64,000 nt of DNA from Xylocopa sonorina (lineage: Eukaryota; Arthropoda; Insecta; Hymenoptera; Apidae). This document shows positions 1 to 15,653 of the stretch, piece after piece (position 1 is the first letter of the stretch; each line of letters begins with the position of its first letter). The stretch covers positions 992,001 through 1,056,000 of the forward strand of contig NW_027490113.1 of assembly GCF_050948175.1 (NCBI RefSeq), given 5' to 3'. Made by a program: the position numbers and the translations under genes. Below the pieces are notes generated by a model. It saw only the letters and a program-made list of their open reading frames with translations. It did no database searches and was not told where the DNA came from.

Positions 1-3000
1 AACATAGAAATGAGATGCGATATCGCGTTTTAAGAAGCATTAGAACTCTATTGCTACGATACCTAGACATCTGCAGACGCTATTTCCTAGCAAGGAAGTG
101 TCGCATTTACATTCATTTGAAGTGTAGACGAGGAATACATAACTCTTCGCAAGTCATATTATATCTTACCATGAAACATAGAAATGAGATGCGATATCGC
201 GTTTTAAGAAGCATTAGAACTCTATTGCTACGATACGTAGACATCTGCAAACGCTATTTCCTTGCAAAGAAGTGTCGCATTTACATTCATTTGAAGTGTA
301 GACGAGGAATACATAACACTTCGCAAATCATATTATATCTTACCATGAAACATAGAAATGAGATGCGATATCGCGTTTTAAGAAGCATTAGAACTCTATT
401 GCTACGATACGTAGACATCTGCAAACGCTATTTCCTTGCAAGGAAGTGTCGCATTTACATTCATTTGAAGTGTAGACGAGGAATACATGACACTTCGCAA
501 ATCATATTATATCTTATCATGAAACATAGAAATGAGATGCGATATCGCGTTTTAAGAAGCATTAGAACACTATTGCTACGATAGGTAGACATTTGTAAAC
601 GCTATTTCCTTGCAAGGAAGTGTCGCATTTACATTCATTTGAAGTGTAGACGAGGAATACATAACACTTCGCAAATAATATTATATCTTACCATGAAACA
701 TAGAAATGAGATGCGATATCGCGTTTTAAGATGCATTAGAACTCTATTGCTACGATACCTAGACATCTGCAAACGCTATTTCCTTGCAAAGAAGTGTCGC
801 ATTTACATTCATTTGAAGTGTAGACGAGGAATACATAACACTTCGCAAGTCATATTATATCTTACCATGAAACATAGAAATGAGATGCGATATCGCGTTT
901 TAAGAAGCATTAGAACTCTATTGCTACGATACGTAGACATCTGCAAACGCTATTTCCTTGCAAGGAAGTGTCGCATTTACATTCATTTGAAGTGTAGACG
1001 AGGAATACATGACACTTCGCAAATCATATTATATCTTATCATGAAACATAGAAATGAGATGCGATATCGCGTTTTAAGAAGCATTAGAACTCTATTGCTA
1101 CGATACGTAGACATCTGCAAACGCTATTTCCTTGCAAGGATGTGTCGCATTTACATTCATTTGAAGTGTAGACGAGGAATACATAACACTTCGCAAATCA
1201 TATTATATCTTACCATGAAACATAGAAATGAGATGCGATATCGCGTTTTAAGAAGCATTAGAACACTATTGCTACGATAGGTAGACATTTGTAAACGCTA
1301 TTTCCTTGCAAGGAAGTGTCGCATTTACATTCATTTGAAGTGTAGACGAGGAATACATAACACTTCGCAAATCATATTATATCTTACCATGAAACATAGA
1401 AATGAGATGCGATATCGCGTTTTATGAATCATAAGAACTCTATTGCTACGGTACGTAGACATCTGCAAGCGCTATTTCCTTGCAAGGCAGTGTCGCATTT
1501 ACATTCAGTTGATGTGTAGACGAGGAATACATAACACTTCGCAAATCATATTATATCTTACCATGAAACATAGAAATGAGATGCGATATCGCGTTTTAAG
1601 AAGCATTAGAACTCTATTGCTACGATACGTAGACATCTGCCAACGCTATTTCCTTGCAATGAAGTGTCGCATTTACATTCATTTGAAGTGTAGACGAGGA
1701 ATACATGTCACTTCGCAAATCATATTATACCTTATCATGAAACATAGAAATGAGATGCGATATCGCGTTTTAAGAAGCATTAGAACTCTATTGCTACGAT
1801 ACCTAGACATCTGCAGACGCTATTTCCTAGCAATGAAGTGTCGCATTTACATTCAGTTGATGTGTAGACGAGGAATACATAACACTTCGCAAATCATATT
1901 ATATCTTACCATGAAACATAGAAATGGGATGCGATATCGCGTTTTAAGAAGCATTAGAACTCTATTGCTACGATACGTAGACATCAGCAAACGCTATTTC
2001 CTTGCAAGGAAGTGTCGCATTTACATTCATTTGAAGTGTAGACGAGGAATACATGACACTTCGCAAATCATATTATATCTTATCATGAAACATAGAAATG
2101 AGATGCGATATCGCGTTTTAAGAAGCATCAGAACACTATTGCTACGATAGGTAGACATTTGCAAACGCAATTTCCTTGCAAGGAAGTGTCGCATTTACAT
2201 TCATTTGAAGTGTAGACGATGAATACATAACACTTCGCAAATCATATTATATCTTTCCATGAAACATAGAAATGAGATGCGATATCGCGTTTTAAGAAGC
2301 ATTAGAACTCTATTGCTACGATACGTAGACATCTGCAAACGCTATTTCCTTGCAAGGAAGTGTCGCATTTACATTCATTTGAAGTGAAGACGAGGAATAC
2401 ATGACACATCGCAAATCATATTATATCTTATCATGAAACATAGAAATGAGATGCGATATCGCGTTTTAAGAAGCATTAGAACACTATTGCTGCGATAGGT
2501 AGACATTTGCAAACGCTATTTCCTTGCAAGGAAGTGTCGCATTTACATTCATTTGAAGTGTAGACGAGGAATACATGACACTTCGCAAATCATATTATAT
2601 CTTATCATGAAACATAGAAATGAGATGCGGTATCGCGTTTTAAGAAGCATTAGAACACTATTGCTACGATAGGTAGACATTTGCAAACGCTATTTCCTTG
2701 CAAGGAAGTGTCGCATTTACATTCATTTGAAGTGTAGACGAGGAATACATAACACTTCGCAAATAATATTATATCTTACCATGAAACATAGAAATGAGAT
2801 GCGATATCGCGTTTTAAGAATCATAAGAACTCTATTGCTACGGTACGTAGACATCTGCAAGCGCTATTTCCTTGCAAGGCAGTGTCGCATTTACATTCAG
2901 TTGATGTGTAGACGAGGAATACATAACACTTCGCAAATCATATTATATCTTACCATAAAACATAGAAATGAGATGCGATATCGCGTTTTAAGAAGCATTA

Positions 3001-6000
3001 GAACTCTATTGCTACGATACGTAGACATCTGCCAACGCTATTTCCTTGCAATGAAGTGTCGCATTTACATTCATTTGAAGTGTAGACGAGGAATACATGT
3101 CACTTCGCAAATCATATTATATCTTATCATGAAACATAGAAATGAGATGCGATATCGCGTTTTAAGAAGCATTAGAACTCTATTGCTACGATACCTAGAC
3201 ATCTGCAGACGCTATTTCCTAGCAATGAAGTGTCGCATTTACATTCATTTGATGTGTAGACGAGGAATACATAACACTTCGCAAATCATATTATATCTTA
3301 CCATGAAACATAGAAATGAGATGCGATATCGCGTTTTAAGAAGCATTAGAACTCTATTGCTACGATACGTAGACATCTGCAAACGCTATTTCCTTGCAAG
3401 GAAGTGTCGCATTTACATTCATTTGAAGTGTAGACGAGGAATACATGACACTTCGCAAATCATATTATATCATATCATGAAACATAGAAATGAGATGCGA
3501 TATCGCGTTTTAAGAAGCATTAGAACACTATTGCTACGATAGGTAGACATTTGCAAACGCAATTTCCTTGCAAGGAAGTGTCGCATTTACATTCATTTGA
3601 AGTGTAGACGATGAATACATAGCACTTCGCAAATCATATTATATCTTTCCATGAAACATAGAAATGAGATGCGATATCGCGTTTTAAGAAGCATTAGAAC
3701 TCTATTGCTACGATACGTAGACATCTGCAAACGCTATTTCCTTGCAAGGAAGTGTCGCATTTACATTCATTTGAAGTGAAGACGAGGAATACATGACACA
3801 TCGCAAATCATATTATATCTTATCATGAAACATAGAAATGAGATGCGATATCGCGTTTTAAGAAGCATTAGAACTCTATTGCTACGAAACGTAGACATTT
3901 GCAAACGCTATTTCCTTGCAAGGAAGTGTCGCATTTACATTCATTTGAAGTGTAGACGAGGAATACATAACTCTTCGCAAGTCATATTATATCTTACCAT
4001 GAAACATAGAAATGAGATGCGATATCGCGTTTTAAGAAGCATTAGAACTCTATTGCTACGATACGTAGACATCTGCAAACGCTATTTCCTTGCAAAGAAG
4101 TGTCGCATTTACATTCATTTGAAGTGTAGACGAGGAATACATAACACTTCGCAAATCATATTATATCTTACCGTGAAACATAGAAATGAGATGCGATATC
4201 GCGTTTTAAGAAGCATTAGAACTCTATTGCTACGATACGTAGACATCTGCAAACGCTATTTCCTTGCAAGGAAGTGTCGCATTTACATTCATTTGAAGTG
4301 TAGACGAGGAATACATGACACTTCGCAAATCATATTATATCTTATCATGAAACATAGAAATGAGATGCGATATCGCGTTTTAAGAAGCATTAGAACACTA
4401 TTGCTACGATAGGTAGACATTTGTAAACGCTATTTCCTTGCAAGGAAGTGTCGCATTTACATTCATTTGAAGTGTAGACGAGGAATACATAACACTTCGC
4501 AAATAATATTATATCTTACCATGAAACATAGAAATGAGATGCGATATCGCGTTTTAAGAATCATAAGAACTCTATTGCTACGATACGTAGACATCTGCAA
4601 ACGCTATTTCCTTGCAAAGAAGTGTCGCATTTACATTCATTTGAAGTGTAGACGAGGAATACATAACACTTCGCAAATCATATTATATCTTACCATGAAA
4701 CATAGAAATGAGATGCGATATCGCGTTTTAAGAATCATAAGAACTCTATTGCTACGTTACGTAGACATCTGCAAGCGCTATTTCCTTGCAAGGCAGTGTC
4801 GCATTTACATTCAGTTGATGTGTAGACGAGGAATACATAACACTTCGCAAATCATATTATATCTTACCATGAAACATAGAAATGAGATGCGATATCGCGT
4901 TTTAAGAAGCATTAGAACTCTATTGCTACGATACGTAGACATCTGCCAACGCTATTTCCTTGCAATGAAGTGTCGCATTTACATTCATTTGAAGTGTAGA
5001 CGAGGAATACATGTCACTTCGCAAATCATATTATACCTTATCATGAAACATAGAAATGAGATGCGATATCGCGTTTTAAGAAGCATTAGAACTCTATTGC
5101 TACGATACCTAGACATCTGCAGACGCTATTTCCTAGCAATGAAGTGTCGCATTCACATTCATTTGAAGTGTAGAAGAGGAAAACATAACACTTCGCAAAT
5201 CATATTATATCTTACCATGAAACATAGAAATGAGATGCGATATCGCGATTTAAGAAGCATTAGAACTCTATTGCTACGATACGTAGAAATTTGCAAACGC
5301 TATTTCCTTGCAAGGAAGTGTCGCATTTACATTCATTTGAAGTATAGACGAGGAATACATAACACTTCGCAAATCATATTATATCTTACCATGAAACATA
5401 GAAATGAGATGCGATATCGCGTTTTAAGAAGCATTAGAACTCTATTGCTACGATACCTAGACATCTGCAGACGCTATTTCCTAGCAAGGAATTGTCGCAT
5501 TTACATTCATTTGAAGTGTAGACGAGGAATACATAACTCTTCGCAAGTCATATTATATCTTACCATGAAACATAGAAATGAGATGCGATATCGCGTTTTA
5601 AGAAGCATTAGAACTCTATTGCTACGATACGTAGACATCTGCAAACGCTATTTCCTTGCAAAGAAGTGTCGCATTTACATTCATTTGAAGTGTAGACGAG
5701 GAATACATAACACTTCGCAAATCATATTATATCTTACCATGAAACATAGAAATGAGATGCGATATAGCGTTTTAAGAAGCATTAGAACTCTATTGCTACG
5801 ATACGTAGACATCTGCAAACGCTATTTCCTTGCAAGGAAGTGTCGCATTGACATTCATTTGAAGTGTAGACGAGGAATACATGACACTTCGCAAATCATA
5901 TTATATCTTATCATGAAACATAGAAATGAGATGCGATATCGCGTTTTAAGAAGCATTAGAACACTATTGCTACGATAGGTAGACATTTGTAAGCGCTATT

Positions 6001-8089
6001 TCCTTGCAAGGAAGTGTCGCATTTACATTCATTTGAAGTGTAGACGAGGAATACATAACACTTCGCAAATCATATTATATCTTACCATGAAACATAGAAA
6101 TGAGATGCGATATCGCGTTTTAAGAAGCATTAGAACTCTATTGCTACGATACCTAGACATCTGCAGACGCTATTTCCTAGCAAGGAAGTGTCGCATTTAC
6201 ATTCATTTGAAGTGTAGACGAGGAATACATAACTCTTCGCAAGTCATATTATATCTTACCATGAAACATAGAAATGAGATGCGATATCGCGTTTTAAGAA
6301 GCATTAGAACTCTATTGCTACGATACGTAGACATCTGCAAACGCTATTTCCTTGCAAAGAAGTGTCGCATTTACATTCATTTGAAGTGTAGACGAGGAAT
6401 ACATAACACTTCGCAAATCATATTATATCTTACCATGAAACATAGAAATGAGATGCGATATCGCGTTTTAAGAAGCATTAGAACTCTATTGCTACGATAC
6501 GTAGACATCTGCAAACGCTATTTCCTTGCAAGGAAGTGTCGCATTTACATTCATTTGAAGTGTAGACGAGGAATACATGACACTTCGCAAATCATATTAT
6601 ATCTTATCATGAAACATAGAAATGAGATGCGATATCGCGTTTTAAGAAGCATTAGAACACTATTGCTACGATAGGTAGACATTTGTAAACGCTATTTCCT
6701 TGCAAGGAAGTGTCGCATTTACATTCATTTGAAGTGTAGACGAGGAATACATAACACTTCGCAAATAATATTATATCTTACCATGAAACATAGAAATGAG
6801 ATGCGATATCGCGTTTTAAGAATCATAAGAACTCTATTGCTACGATACGTAGACATCTGCAAACGCTATTTCCTTGCAAAGAAGTGTCGCATTTACATTC
6901 ATTTGAAGTGTAGACGAGGAATACATAACACTTCGCAAATCATATTATATCTTACCATGAAACATAGAAATGAGATGCGATATCGCGTTTTAAGAATCAT
7001 AAGAACTCTATTGCTACGGTACGTAGACATCTGCAAGCGCTATTTCCTTGCAAGGCAGTGTCGCATTTACATTCAGTTGATGTGTAGACGAGGAATACAT
7101 AACACTTCGCAAATCATATTATATCTTACCATGAAACATAGGAATGAGATGCGATATCGCGTTTTAAGAAGCATTAGAACTCTATTGCTACGATACGTAG
7201 ACATCTGCCAACGCTATTTCCTTGCAATGAAGTGTCGCATTTACATTCATTTGAAGTGTAGACGAGGAATACATGTCACTTCGCAAATCATATTATACCT
7301 TATCATGAAACATAGAAATGAGATGCGATATCGCGTTTTAAGAAGCATTAGAACTCTATTGCTACGATACCTAGACATCTGCAGACGCTATTTCCTAGCA
7401 ATGAAGTGTCGCATTTACATTCAGTTGATGTGTAGACGAGGAATACATAACACTTCGCAAATCATATTATATCTTACCATGAAACATAGAAATGAGATGC
7501 GATATCGCGTTTTAAGAAGCATTAGAACTCTATTGCTACGATACGTAGACATCTGCAAACGCTATTTCCTTGCAAGGAAGTGTCGCATTTACATTCATTT
7601 GAAGTGTAGACGAGGAATACATGACACTTCGCAAATCATATTATATCATATCATGAAACATAGAAATGAGATGCGATATCGCGTTTTAAGAAGCATTAGA
7701 ACACTATTGCTACGATAGGTAGACATTTGCAAACGCAATTTCCTTGCAAGGAAGTGTCGCATTTACATTCATTTGAAGTGTAGACGATGAATACATAGCA
7801 CTTCGCAAATCATATTATATCTTTCCATGAAACATAGAAATGAGATGCGATATCGCGTTTTAAGAAGCATTAGAACTCTATTGCTACGATACGTAGACAT
7901 CTGCAAACGCTATTTCCTTGCAAGGAAGTGTCGCATTTACATTCATTTGAAGTGAAGACGAGGAATACATGACACATCGCAAATCATATTATATCTTATC
8001 ATGAAACATAGAAATGAGATGCGATATCGCGTTTTAAGAAGCATTAGAACTCTATTGCTACGAAACGTAGACATTTGCAAACGCTATTT

Positions 8090-11000
8090 CCTTGCAAGGA
8101 AGTGTCGCATTTACATTCATTTGAAGTGTAGACGAGGAATGCATAATACTTCACTATGAATATTATATCTTATCATGAAACATAGATATGAGATGCAATA
8201 TCTCGTTTTAAGAAGCATTAGAACTCCATTGCTACGATACCTAGACATCTGCAGACGCTATTTCCTAGCAAGGAAGTGTCGCATTTACATTCATTTGAAG
8301 TGTAGACGAGGAATACATAACACTTCGCAAATCATTTTATATCTTACCATGAAACATAGAAATGGGATGCGATCTCGCGTTTTAAGAAGCATTAGAAATC
8401 TATTGCTACGATACGTAGGCATCTGCAAACGCTATTTCCTAGCGAGAAAGTGTCGCATTCACATTCATTTGAAGTGTAGACGAGGAAATCATAACACTTC
8501 GCAAATCATATTATATCTTACCATGAAACATAGAAATGAGATGCGATATCGCGTTTTAAGAAGCATTAGAACTCTATTGCTACGAAACGTAGACATTTGC
8601 AAACGCTATTTCCTTGCAAGGAAGTGTCGCATTTACATTCATTTGAAGTGTAGACGAGGAATACATAACACTTCGCAAATCATATTATATCTTACCATGA
8701 AACATAGAAATGAGATGCGATATCGCGTTTTAAGAAGCATTAGAACTCTATTGCTACGATACCTAGACATCTGCAGACGCTATTTCCTAGCAAGGAAGTG
8801 TCGCATTTACATTCATTTGAAGTGTAGACGAGGAATACATAACACTTCGCAAATCATTTTATATCTTACCATGAAACATAGAAATGGGATGCGATCTCGC
8901 GCTTTAAGAAGCATTAGAAATCTATTGCTACGATACGTAGGCATCTGCAAACGCTATTTCCTAGCGAGAAAGTGTCGCATTTACATTCATTTGAAGTGTA
9001 GACGAGGAATACATAACACTTCGCAAATCATTTTATATCTTACCATGAAACATAGAAATGGGATGCGATCTCGCGTTTTAAGAAGCATTAGAAATCTATT
9101 GCTACGATACGTAGGCATCTGCAAACGCTATTTCCTAGCGAGAAAGTGTCGCATTCACATTCATTTGAAGTGTAGAGGAGGAAAACATAACACTTCGCAA
9201 ATCATATTATATCTTACCATGAAACATAGAAATGAGATGCGATATCGCGTTTTAAGAAGCATTAGAACTCTATTGCTACGATACCTAGACATCTGCAGAC
9301 GCTATTTCCTAGCAATGAAGTGTCGCATTTACATTCATTTGAAGTGTAGACGAGGAATACATAACACTTCGCAAGTCATATTATATATTACCATGAAACA
9401 TAGAAATCAGATGCGATATCGCGTTTTAAGAAATATAAGAACTCTATTGCTACGATACGTAGACATCTGCAAGCGCTATTTCCTTGCAAGGAAGTGTCGC
9501 ATTTACATTCACTTGAAGTGTAGACGAGGAATGCATAATACTTCACAATGAATATTATATCTTATCATGAAACATAGATATGAGATGCAATATCTCGTTT
9601 TAAGAAGCATTAGAACTCTATTGCTACGATACCTAGACATCTGCAGACGCTATTTCCTAGCAAGGAAGTGTCGCATTTACATTCATTTGAAGTGTAGACG
9701 AGGAATACATAACACTTCGCAAATCATTTTATATCTTACCATGAAACATAGAAATGTGATGCGATCTCGCGTTTTAAGAAGCATTAGAAATCTATTGCTA
9801 CGATACGTAGGCATCTGCAAACGCTATTTCCTAGCGAGAAAGTGTCGCATTCACATTCATTCGAAGTGTAGACGAGGAAAACATAACACTTCGCAAATCA
9901 TATTATATCTTACCATGAAACATAGAAATGAGATGCGATATTGCGTTTTAAGAAGCATTAGAACTCTATTGCTACGATACGTAGACATTTGCAAACGCTA
10001 TTTCCTTGCAAGGAAGTGTCGCATTTACATTCATTTGAAGTGTAGACGAGGAATACATAACACTTCGCAAATCATATTATATCTTATCATGAAACATAGA
10101 AATGAGATGCGATATCGCGTTTTAAGAAGCATTAGAACTCTATTGCTACGATACCTAGACATCTGCAGACGCTATTTCATAGCAATGAAGTGTCGCATTT
10201 ACATTCATTTGAAGTGTAGACGAGGAATACATAACACTTCGCAAGTCATATTATATCTAACCATGAAACATAGAAATGAGATGCGATATCGCGTTTTAGG
10301 AAGCATTAGAACTCTATTGCTACGATACGTAGACATCTGCAAGCGCTATTTCCTTGCAAGGAAGTGTCGCATTTACATTCATTTGAAGTGTAGACGAGGA
10401 ATGCATAATACTTCACTATGAATATTATATCTTATCATGAAACATAGATATGAGATGCAATATCTCGTTTTAAGAAGCATTAGAACTCCATTGCTACGAT
10501 ACCTAGACATCTGCAGACGCTATTTCCTAGCAAGGAAGTGTCGCATTTACATTCATTTGAAGTGTAGACGAGGAATACATAACACTTCGCAAATCATTTT
10601 ATATCTTACCATGAAACATAGAAATGGGATGCGATCTCGCGTTTTAAGAAGCATTAGAAATCTATTGCTACGATACGTAGGCATCTGCAAACGCTATTTC
10701 CTAGCGAGAAAGTGTCGCATTCACATTCATTTGAAGTGTAGACGAGGAAAACATAACACTTCGCAAATCATATTATATCTTACCATGAAACATAGAAATG
10801 AGATGCGATATCGCGTTTTAAGAAGCATTAGAACTCTATTGCTACGAAACGTAGACATTTGCAAACGCTATTTCCTTGCAAGGAAGTGTCGCATTTACAT
10901 TCATTTGAAGTGTAGACGAGGAATACATAACACTTCGCAAATCATATTATATCTTACCATGAAACATAGAAATGAGATGCGATATCGCGTTTTAAGAAGC

Positions 11001-12350
11001 ATTAGAACTCTATTGCTACGATACCTAGACATCTGCAGACGCTATTTCCTAGCAAGGAAGTGTCGCATTTACATTCATTTGAAGTGTAGACGAGGAATAC
11101 ATAACACTTCGCAAATCATTCTATATCTTACCATGAAACATAGAAATGGGATGCGATCTCGCGCTTTAAGAAGCATTAGAAATCTATTGCTACGATACGT
11201 AGGCATCTGCAAACGCTATTTCCTAGCGAGAAAGTGTCGCATTTACATTCATTTGAAGTGTAGACGAGGAATACATAACACTTCGCAAATCATTTTATAT
11301 CTTACCATGAAACATAGAAATGGGATGCGATCTCGCGTTTTAAGAAGCATTAGAAATCTATTGCTACGATACGTAGGCATCTGCAAACGCTATTTCCTAG
11401 CGAGAAAGTGTCGCATTCACATTCATTTGAAGTGTAGAGGAGGAAAACATAACACTTCGCAAATCATATTATATCTTACCATGAAACATAGAAATGAGAT
11501 GCGATATCGCGTTTTAAGAAGCATTAGAACTCTATTGCTACGATACCTAGACATCTGCAGACGCTATTTCCTAGCAATGAAGTGTCGCATTTACATTCAT
11601 TTGAAGTGTAGACGAGGAATACATAACACTTCGCAAGTCATATTATATCTTACCATGAAACATAGAAATCAGATGCGATATCGCGTTTTAAGAAATATAA
11701 GAACTCTATTGCTACGATACGTAGACATCTGCAAGCGCTATTTCCTTGCAAGGAAGTGTCGCATTTACATTCATTTGAAGTGTAGACGAGGAATGCATAA
11801 TACTTCACAATGAATATTATATCTTATCATGAAACATAGATATGAGATGCAATATCTCGTTTTAAGAAGCATTAGAACTCTATTGCTACGATACCTAGAC
11901 ATCTGCAGACGCTATTTCCTAGCAAGGAAGTGTCGCATTTACATTCATTTGAAGTGTAGATGAGGAATACATAACACTTCGCAAATCATTTTATATCTTA
12001 CCATGAAACATAGAAATGTGATTCGATCTCGCGTTTTAAGAAGCATTAGAAATCTATTGCTACGATACGTAGGCATCTGCAAACACTATTTCCTAGCGAG
12101 AAAGTGTCGCATTCACATTCATTCGAAGTGTAGACGAGGAAAACATAACACTTCGCAAATCATATTATATCTTACCATGAAACATAGAAATGAGATGCGA
12201 TATTGCGTTTTAAGAAGCATTAGAACTCTATTGCTACGATACGTAGACATTTGCAAACGCTATTTCCTTGCAAGGAAGTGTCGCATTTACATTCATTTGA
12301 AGTGTAGACGAGGAATACATAACACTTCGCAAATCATATTATATCTTACC
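8090..12350 (+). repeat. Higher-order repeat: two copies of a 13-monomer (2262-bp) unit
   Basis: Sequence from about 8090 to 10090 reappears 2262 bp later (about 10352 to 12350) with only scattered differences, such as GAGGAAATC at 8474 against GAGGAAAAC at 10736. Shared rare variants include GAACTCCATTG and the CGAAACGTAG monomer. The unit is itself an 8-monomer plus a 5-monomer segment, because the anchor variant (TTCACWATGAATATT) occurs near 8150, 9545, 10415 and 11807, that is 1392, 870 and 1392 bp apart. Confidence 0.85.
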
Positions 12351-15300
12351 ATGAAACATAGAAATGAGATGCGATATCGCGTTTTAAGAAGCATTAGAAC
12401 TCCATTGCTACGATACCTAGACATCTGCAGACGCTATTTCCTAGCAAGGAAGTGTCGCATTTACATTCATTTGAAGTGTAGACGAGGAATACATAACACT
12501 TCGCAAATCATTTTATATCTTACCATGAAACATAGAAATGGGATGCGATCTCGCATTTAAGAAGCATTAGAAATCTATTGCTACGATACGTAGGCATCTG
12601 CAAACGCTATTTCCTAGCGAGAAAGTGTCGCATTTACATTCATTTGAAGTGTAGACGAGGAATACATAACACTTCGCAAATCATTTTATATCTTACCATG
12701 AAACATAGAAATGGGATGCGATCTCGCGTTTTAAGAAGCATTAGAAATCTATTGCTACGATACCTAGACATCTGCAGACGCTATTTCCTAGCGAGGAAGT
12801 ATCATATTCACATTCATTTGAAGTGTAGACGAGGAATACATGACACTTCGCAAATCATGTTATACCTTACCATGAAACATTGAGATGAGATGCGATATCG
12901 CGTTTTAAGAATCATAAGAACCCTATTGCTACGATACGTAGACATCTGCAAACGCTATTTCCTTGCAAGGAAGTGTCGCATTTACATTCAATTGAAGTGT
13001 AGATGAGGAATACATAACACTTGGCAAATCATATTATATCTTACCATGAAACATAGAAATGAGATGCGATATCGCGTTTTAAGAAGCATTAGAACTCTAT
13101 TGCTACGATACCTAGACATCTGCAGACGCTATTTCCTAGCGAGGAAGTATCGCATTCACATTCATTTGAAGTGTAGACGAGGAATACATGACACTTCGCA
13201 AATCACGTTATACCTTACCATGAAACATAGAAATGAGATGCGATATCGCGTTCTAAGAAGTACTAGAACTCTATTGCTACGATAGGTAGACATCTGCAGA
13301 CGCTATTTCCTAGCAAGGAAGTGTCGCATGTACATTCATTTGATGTGTAGACGAGGAATACATAACACTTCGCAAATCATATTATATCTTACGATGAAAC
13401 ATAGAAATGAGATGCGATATCGCGTTTTAAGAAGCATTAGAACTCTATTGCTACGATACGTAGACATCTGCAAACGCTATTTCCTTGCAAGGATGTGTCG
13501 CATTTACATTCATTTGAAGTGTAGACGAGGAATGCATAACACTTCACAATGAATATTATATCTTATCATGAAACATAGATATGAGATGCAATATCTCGTT
13601 TTAAGAAGCATTAGAACTCTATTGCTACGATACCTAGACATCTGCAGACGCTATTTCCTAGCAAGGAAGTGTCGCATTTACATTCATTTGAAGTGTAGAC
13701 GAGGAATACATAACACTTCGCAAATCATATTATATCTTACCATGAAACATAGAAATGAGATGCGATATCGCGTTTTAAGAAGCATTAGAGCTCTATTGCT
13801 ACGATACCTAGACATCTGCAGACGCTATTTCCTAGCAAGGAAGTGTCGCATTTACATTCATTTGAAGTGTAGACGAGGAATACATAACACTTCGCAAGTC
13901 ATATTATATCTTACCATGAAACATAGAAATGAGATGCGATATCGCGTTTTAAGAAGCATTAGAACTCTATTGCTACGATACGTAGACATCTGCAAACGCT
14001 ATTTCCTTGCAAGGAAGTGTCGCATTTACATTCGTTTGATGTGTAGACGAGGAATACATAACACTTCGCAAATCATATTATATCTTACCGTGAAACATAG
14101 AAATGAGATGCGATATCGCGTTTTAAGAATCATAAGAACTCTATTGCTACGATACGTAGACATCTGCAAACGCTATTTCCTTGCAAGGAAGTGTCGCATT
14201 TACATTCATTTGATGTGTAGACGAGGAATACATAACACTTCGCAAATCATATTATATCTTACCATGAAACATAGAAATGAGATGCGATATCGCGTTTTAA
14301 GAAGCATTAGAACTCCATTGCTACGATACCTAGACATCTGCAGACGCTATTTCCTAGCAAGGAAGTGTCGCATTTACATTCATTTGAAGTGTAGACGAGG
14401 AATACATAACACTTCGCAAATCATTTTATATCTTACCATGAAACATAGAAATGGGATGCGATCTCGCAATTAAGAAGCATTAGAAATCTATTGCTACGAT
14501 ACGTAGGCATCTGCAAACGCTATTTCCTAGCGAGAAAGTGTCGCATTTACATTCATTTGAAGTGTAGACGAGGAATACATAACACTTCGCAAATCATTTT
14601 ATATCTTACCATGAAACATAGAAATGGGATGCGATCTCGCGTTTTAAGAAGCATTAGAAATCTATTGCTACGATACCTAGACATCTGCAGACGCCATTTC
14701 CTAGCGAGGAAGTATCATATTCACATTCATTTGAAGTGTAGACGAGGAATACATGACACTTCGCAAATCATGTTATACCTTACCATGAAACATAGAAATG
14801 AGATGCGATATCGCGTTTTAAGAATCATAAGAACCCTATTGCTACGATACGTAGACATCTGCAAACGCTATTTCCTTGCAAGGAAGTGTCGCATTTACAT
14901 TCAATTGAAGTGTAGACGAGGAATACATAACACTTGGCAAATCATATTATATCTTACCATGAAACATAGAAATGAGATGCGATATCGCGTTTTAAGAAGC
15001 ATTAGAACTCTATTGCTACGATACCTAGACATCTGCAGACGCTATTTCCTAGCGAGGAAGTATCGCATTCACATTCATTTGAAGTGTAGACGAGGAATAC
15101 ATGACACTTCGCAAATCACGTTATACCTTACCATGAAACTTAGAAATGAGATGCGATATCGCGTTCTAAGAAGTACTAGAACTCTATTGCTACGATAGGT
15201 AGACATCTGCAGACGCTATTTCCTAGCAAGGAAGTGTCGCATGTACATTCATTTGATGTGTAGACGAGGAATACATAACACTTCGCAAATCATATTATAT

Positions 15301-15653
15301 CTTACGATGAAACATAGAAATGAGATGCGATATCGCGTTTTAAGAAGCATTAGAACTCTATTGCTACGATACGTAGACATCTGCAAACGCTATTTCCTTG
15401 CAAGGAAGTGTCGCATTTACATTCATTTGAAGTGTAGACGAGGAATGCATAACACTTCACAATGAATATTATATCTTATCATGAAACATAGATATGAGAT
15501 GCAATATCTCGTTTTAAGAAGCATTAGAACTCTATTGCTACGATACCTAGACATCTGCAGACGCTATTTCCTAGCAAGGAAGTGTCGCATTTACATTCAT
15601 TTGAAGTGTAGACGAGGAATACATAACACTTCGCAAATCATTTTATATCATAC
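12300..15653 (+). repeat. Higher-order repeat: 11-monomer unit with a shared 1-bp deletion (1913-bp period)
   Basis: Positions 12300-13740 match 14213-15653 at an offset of 1913 bp, one less than 11 x 174. Both copies carry a 1-bp deletion in the CTCGCGTTTTAAG motif (CTCGCATTTAAG near 12550; CTCGCAATTAAG near 14463), which breaks the otherwise open frame in each. Other shared rare states are the GTACTAGAAC monomer and the CATGTACATTC variant (13328 and 15241). Confidence 0.8.

Noticed and set aside
171..344. CENP-B box in the satellite monomer
   Set aside because: The best candidate (CTTCGCAAATCATATTA) keeps the TTCG but lacks the CGGG half of the box.
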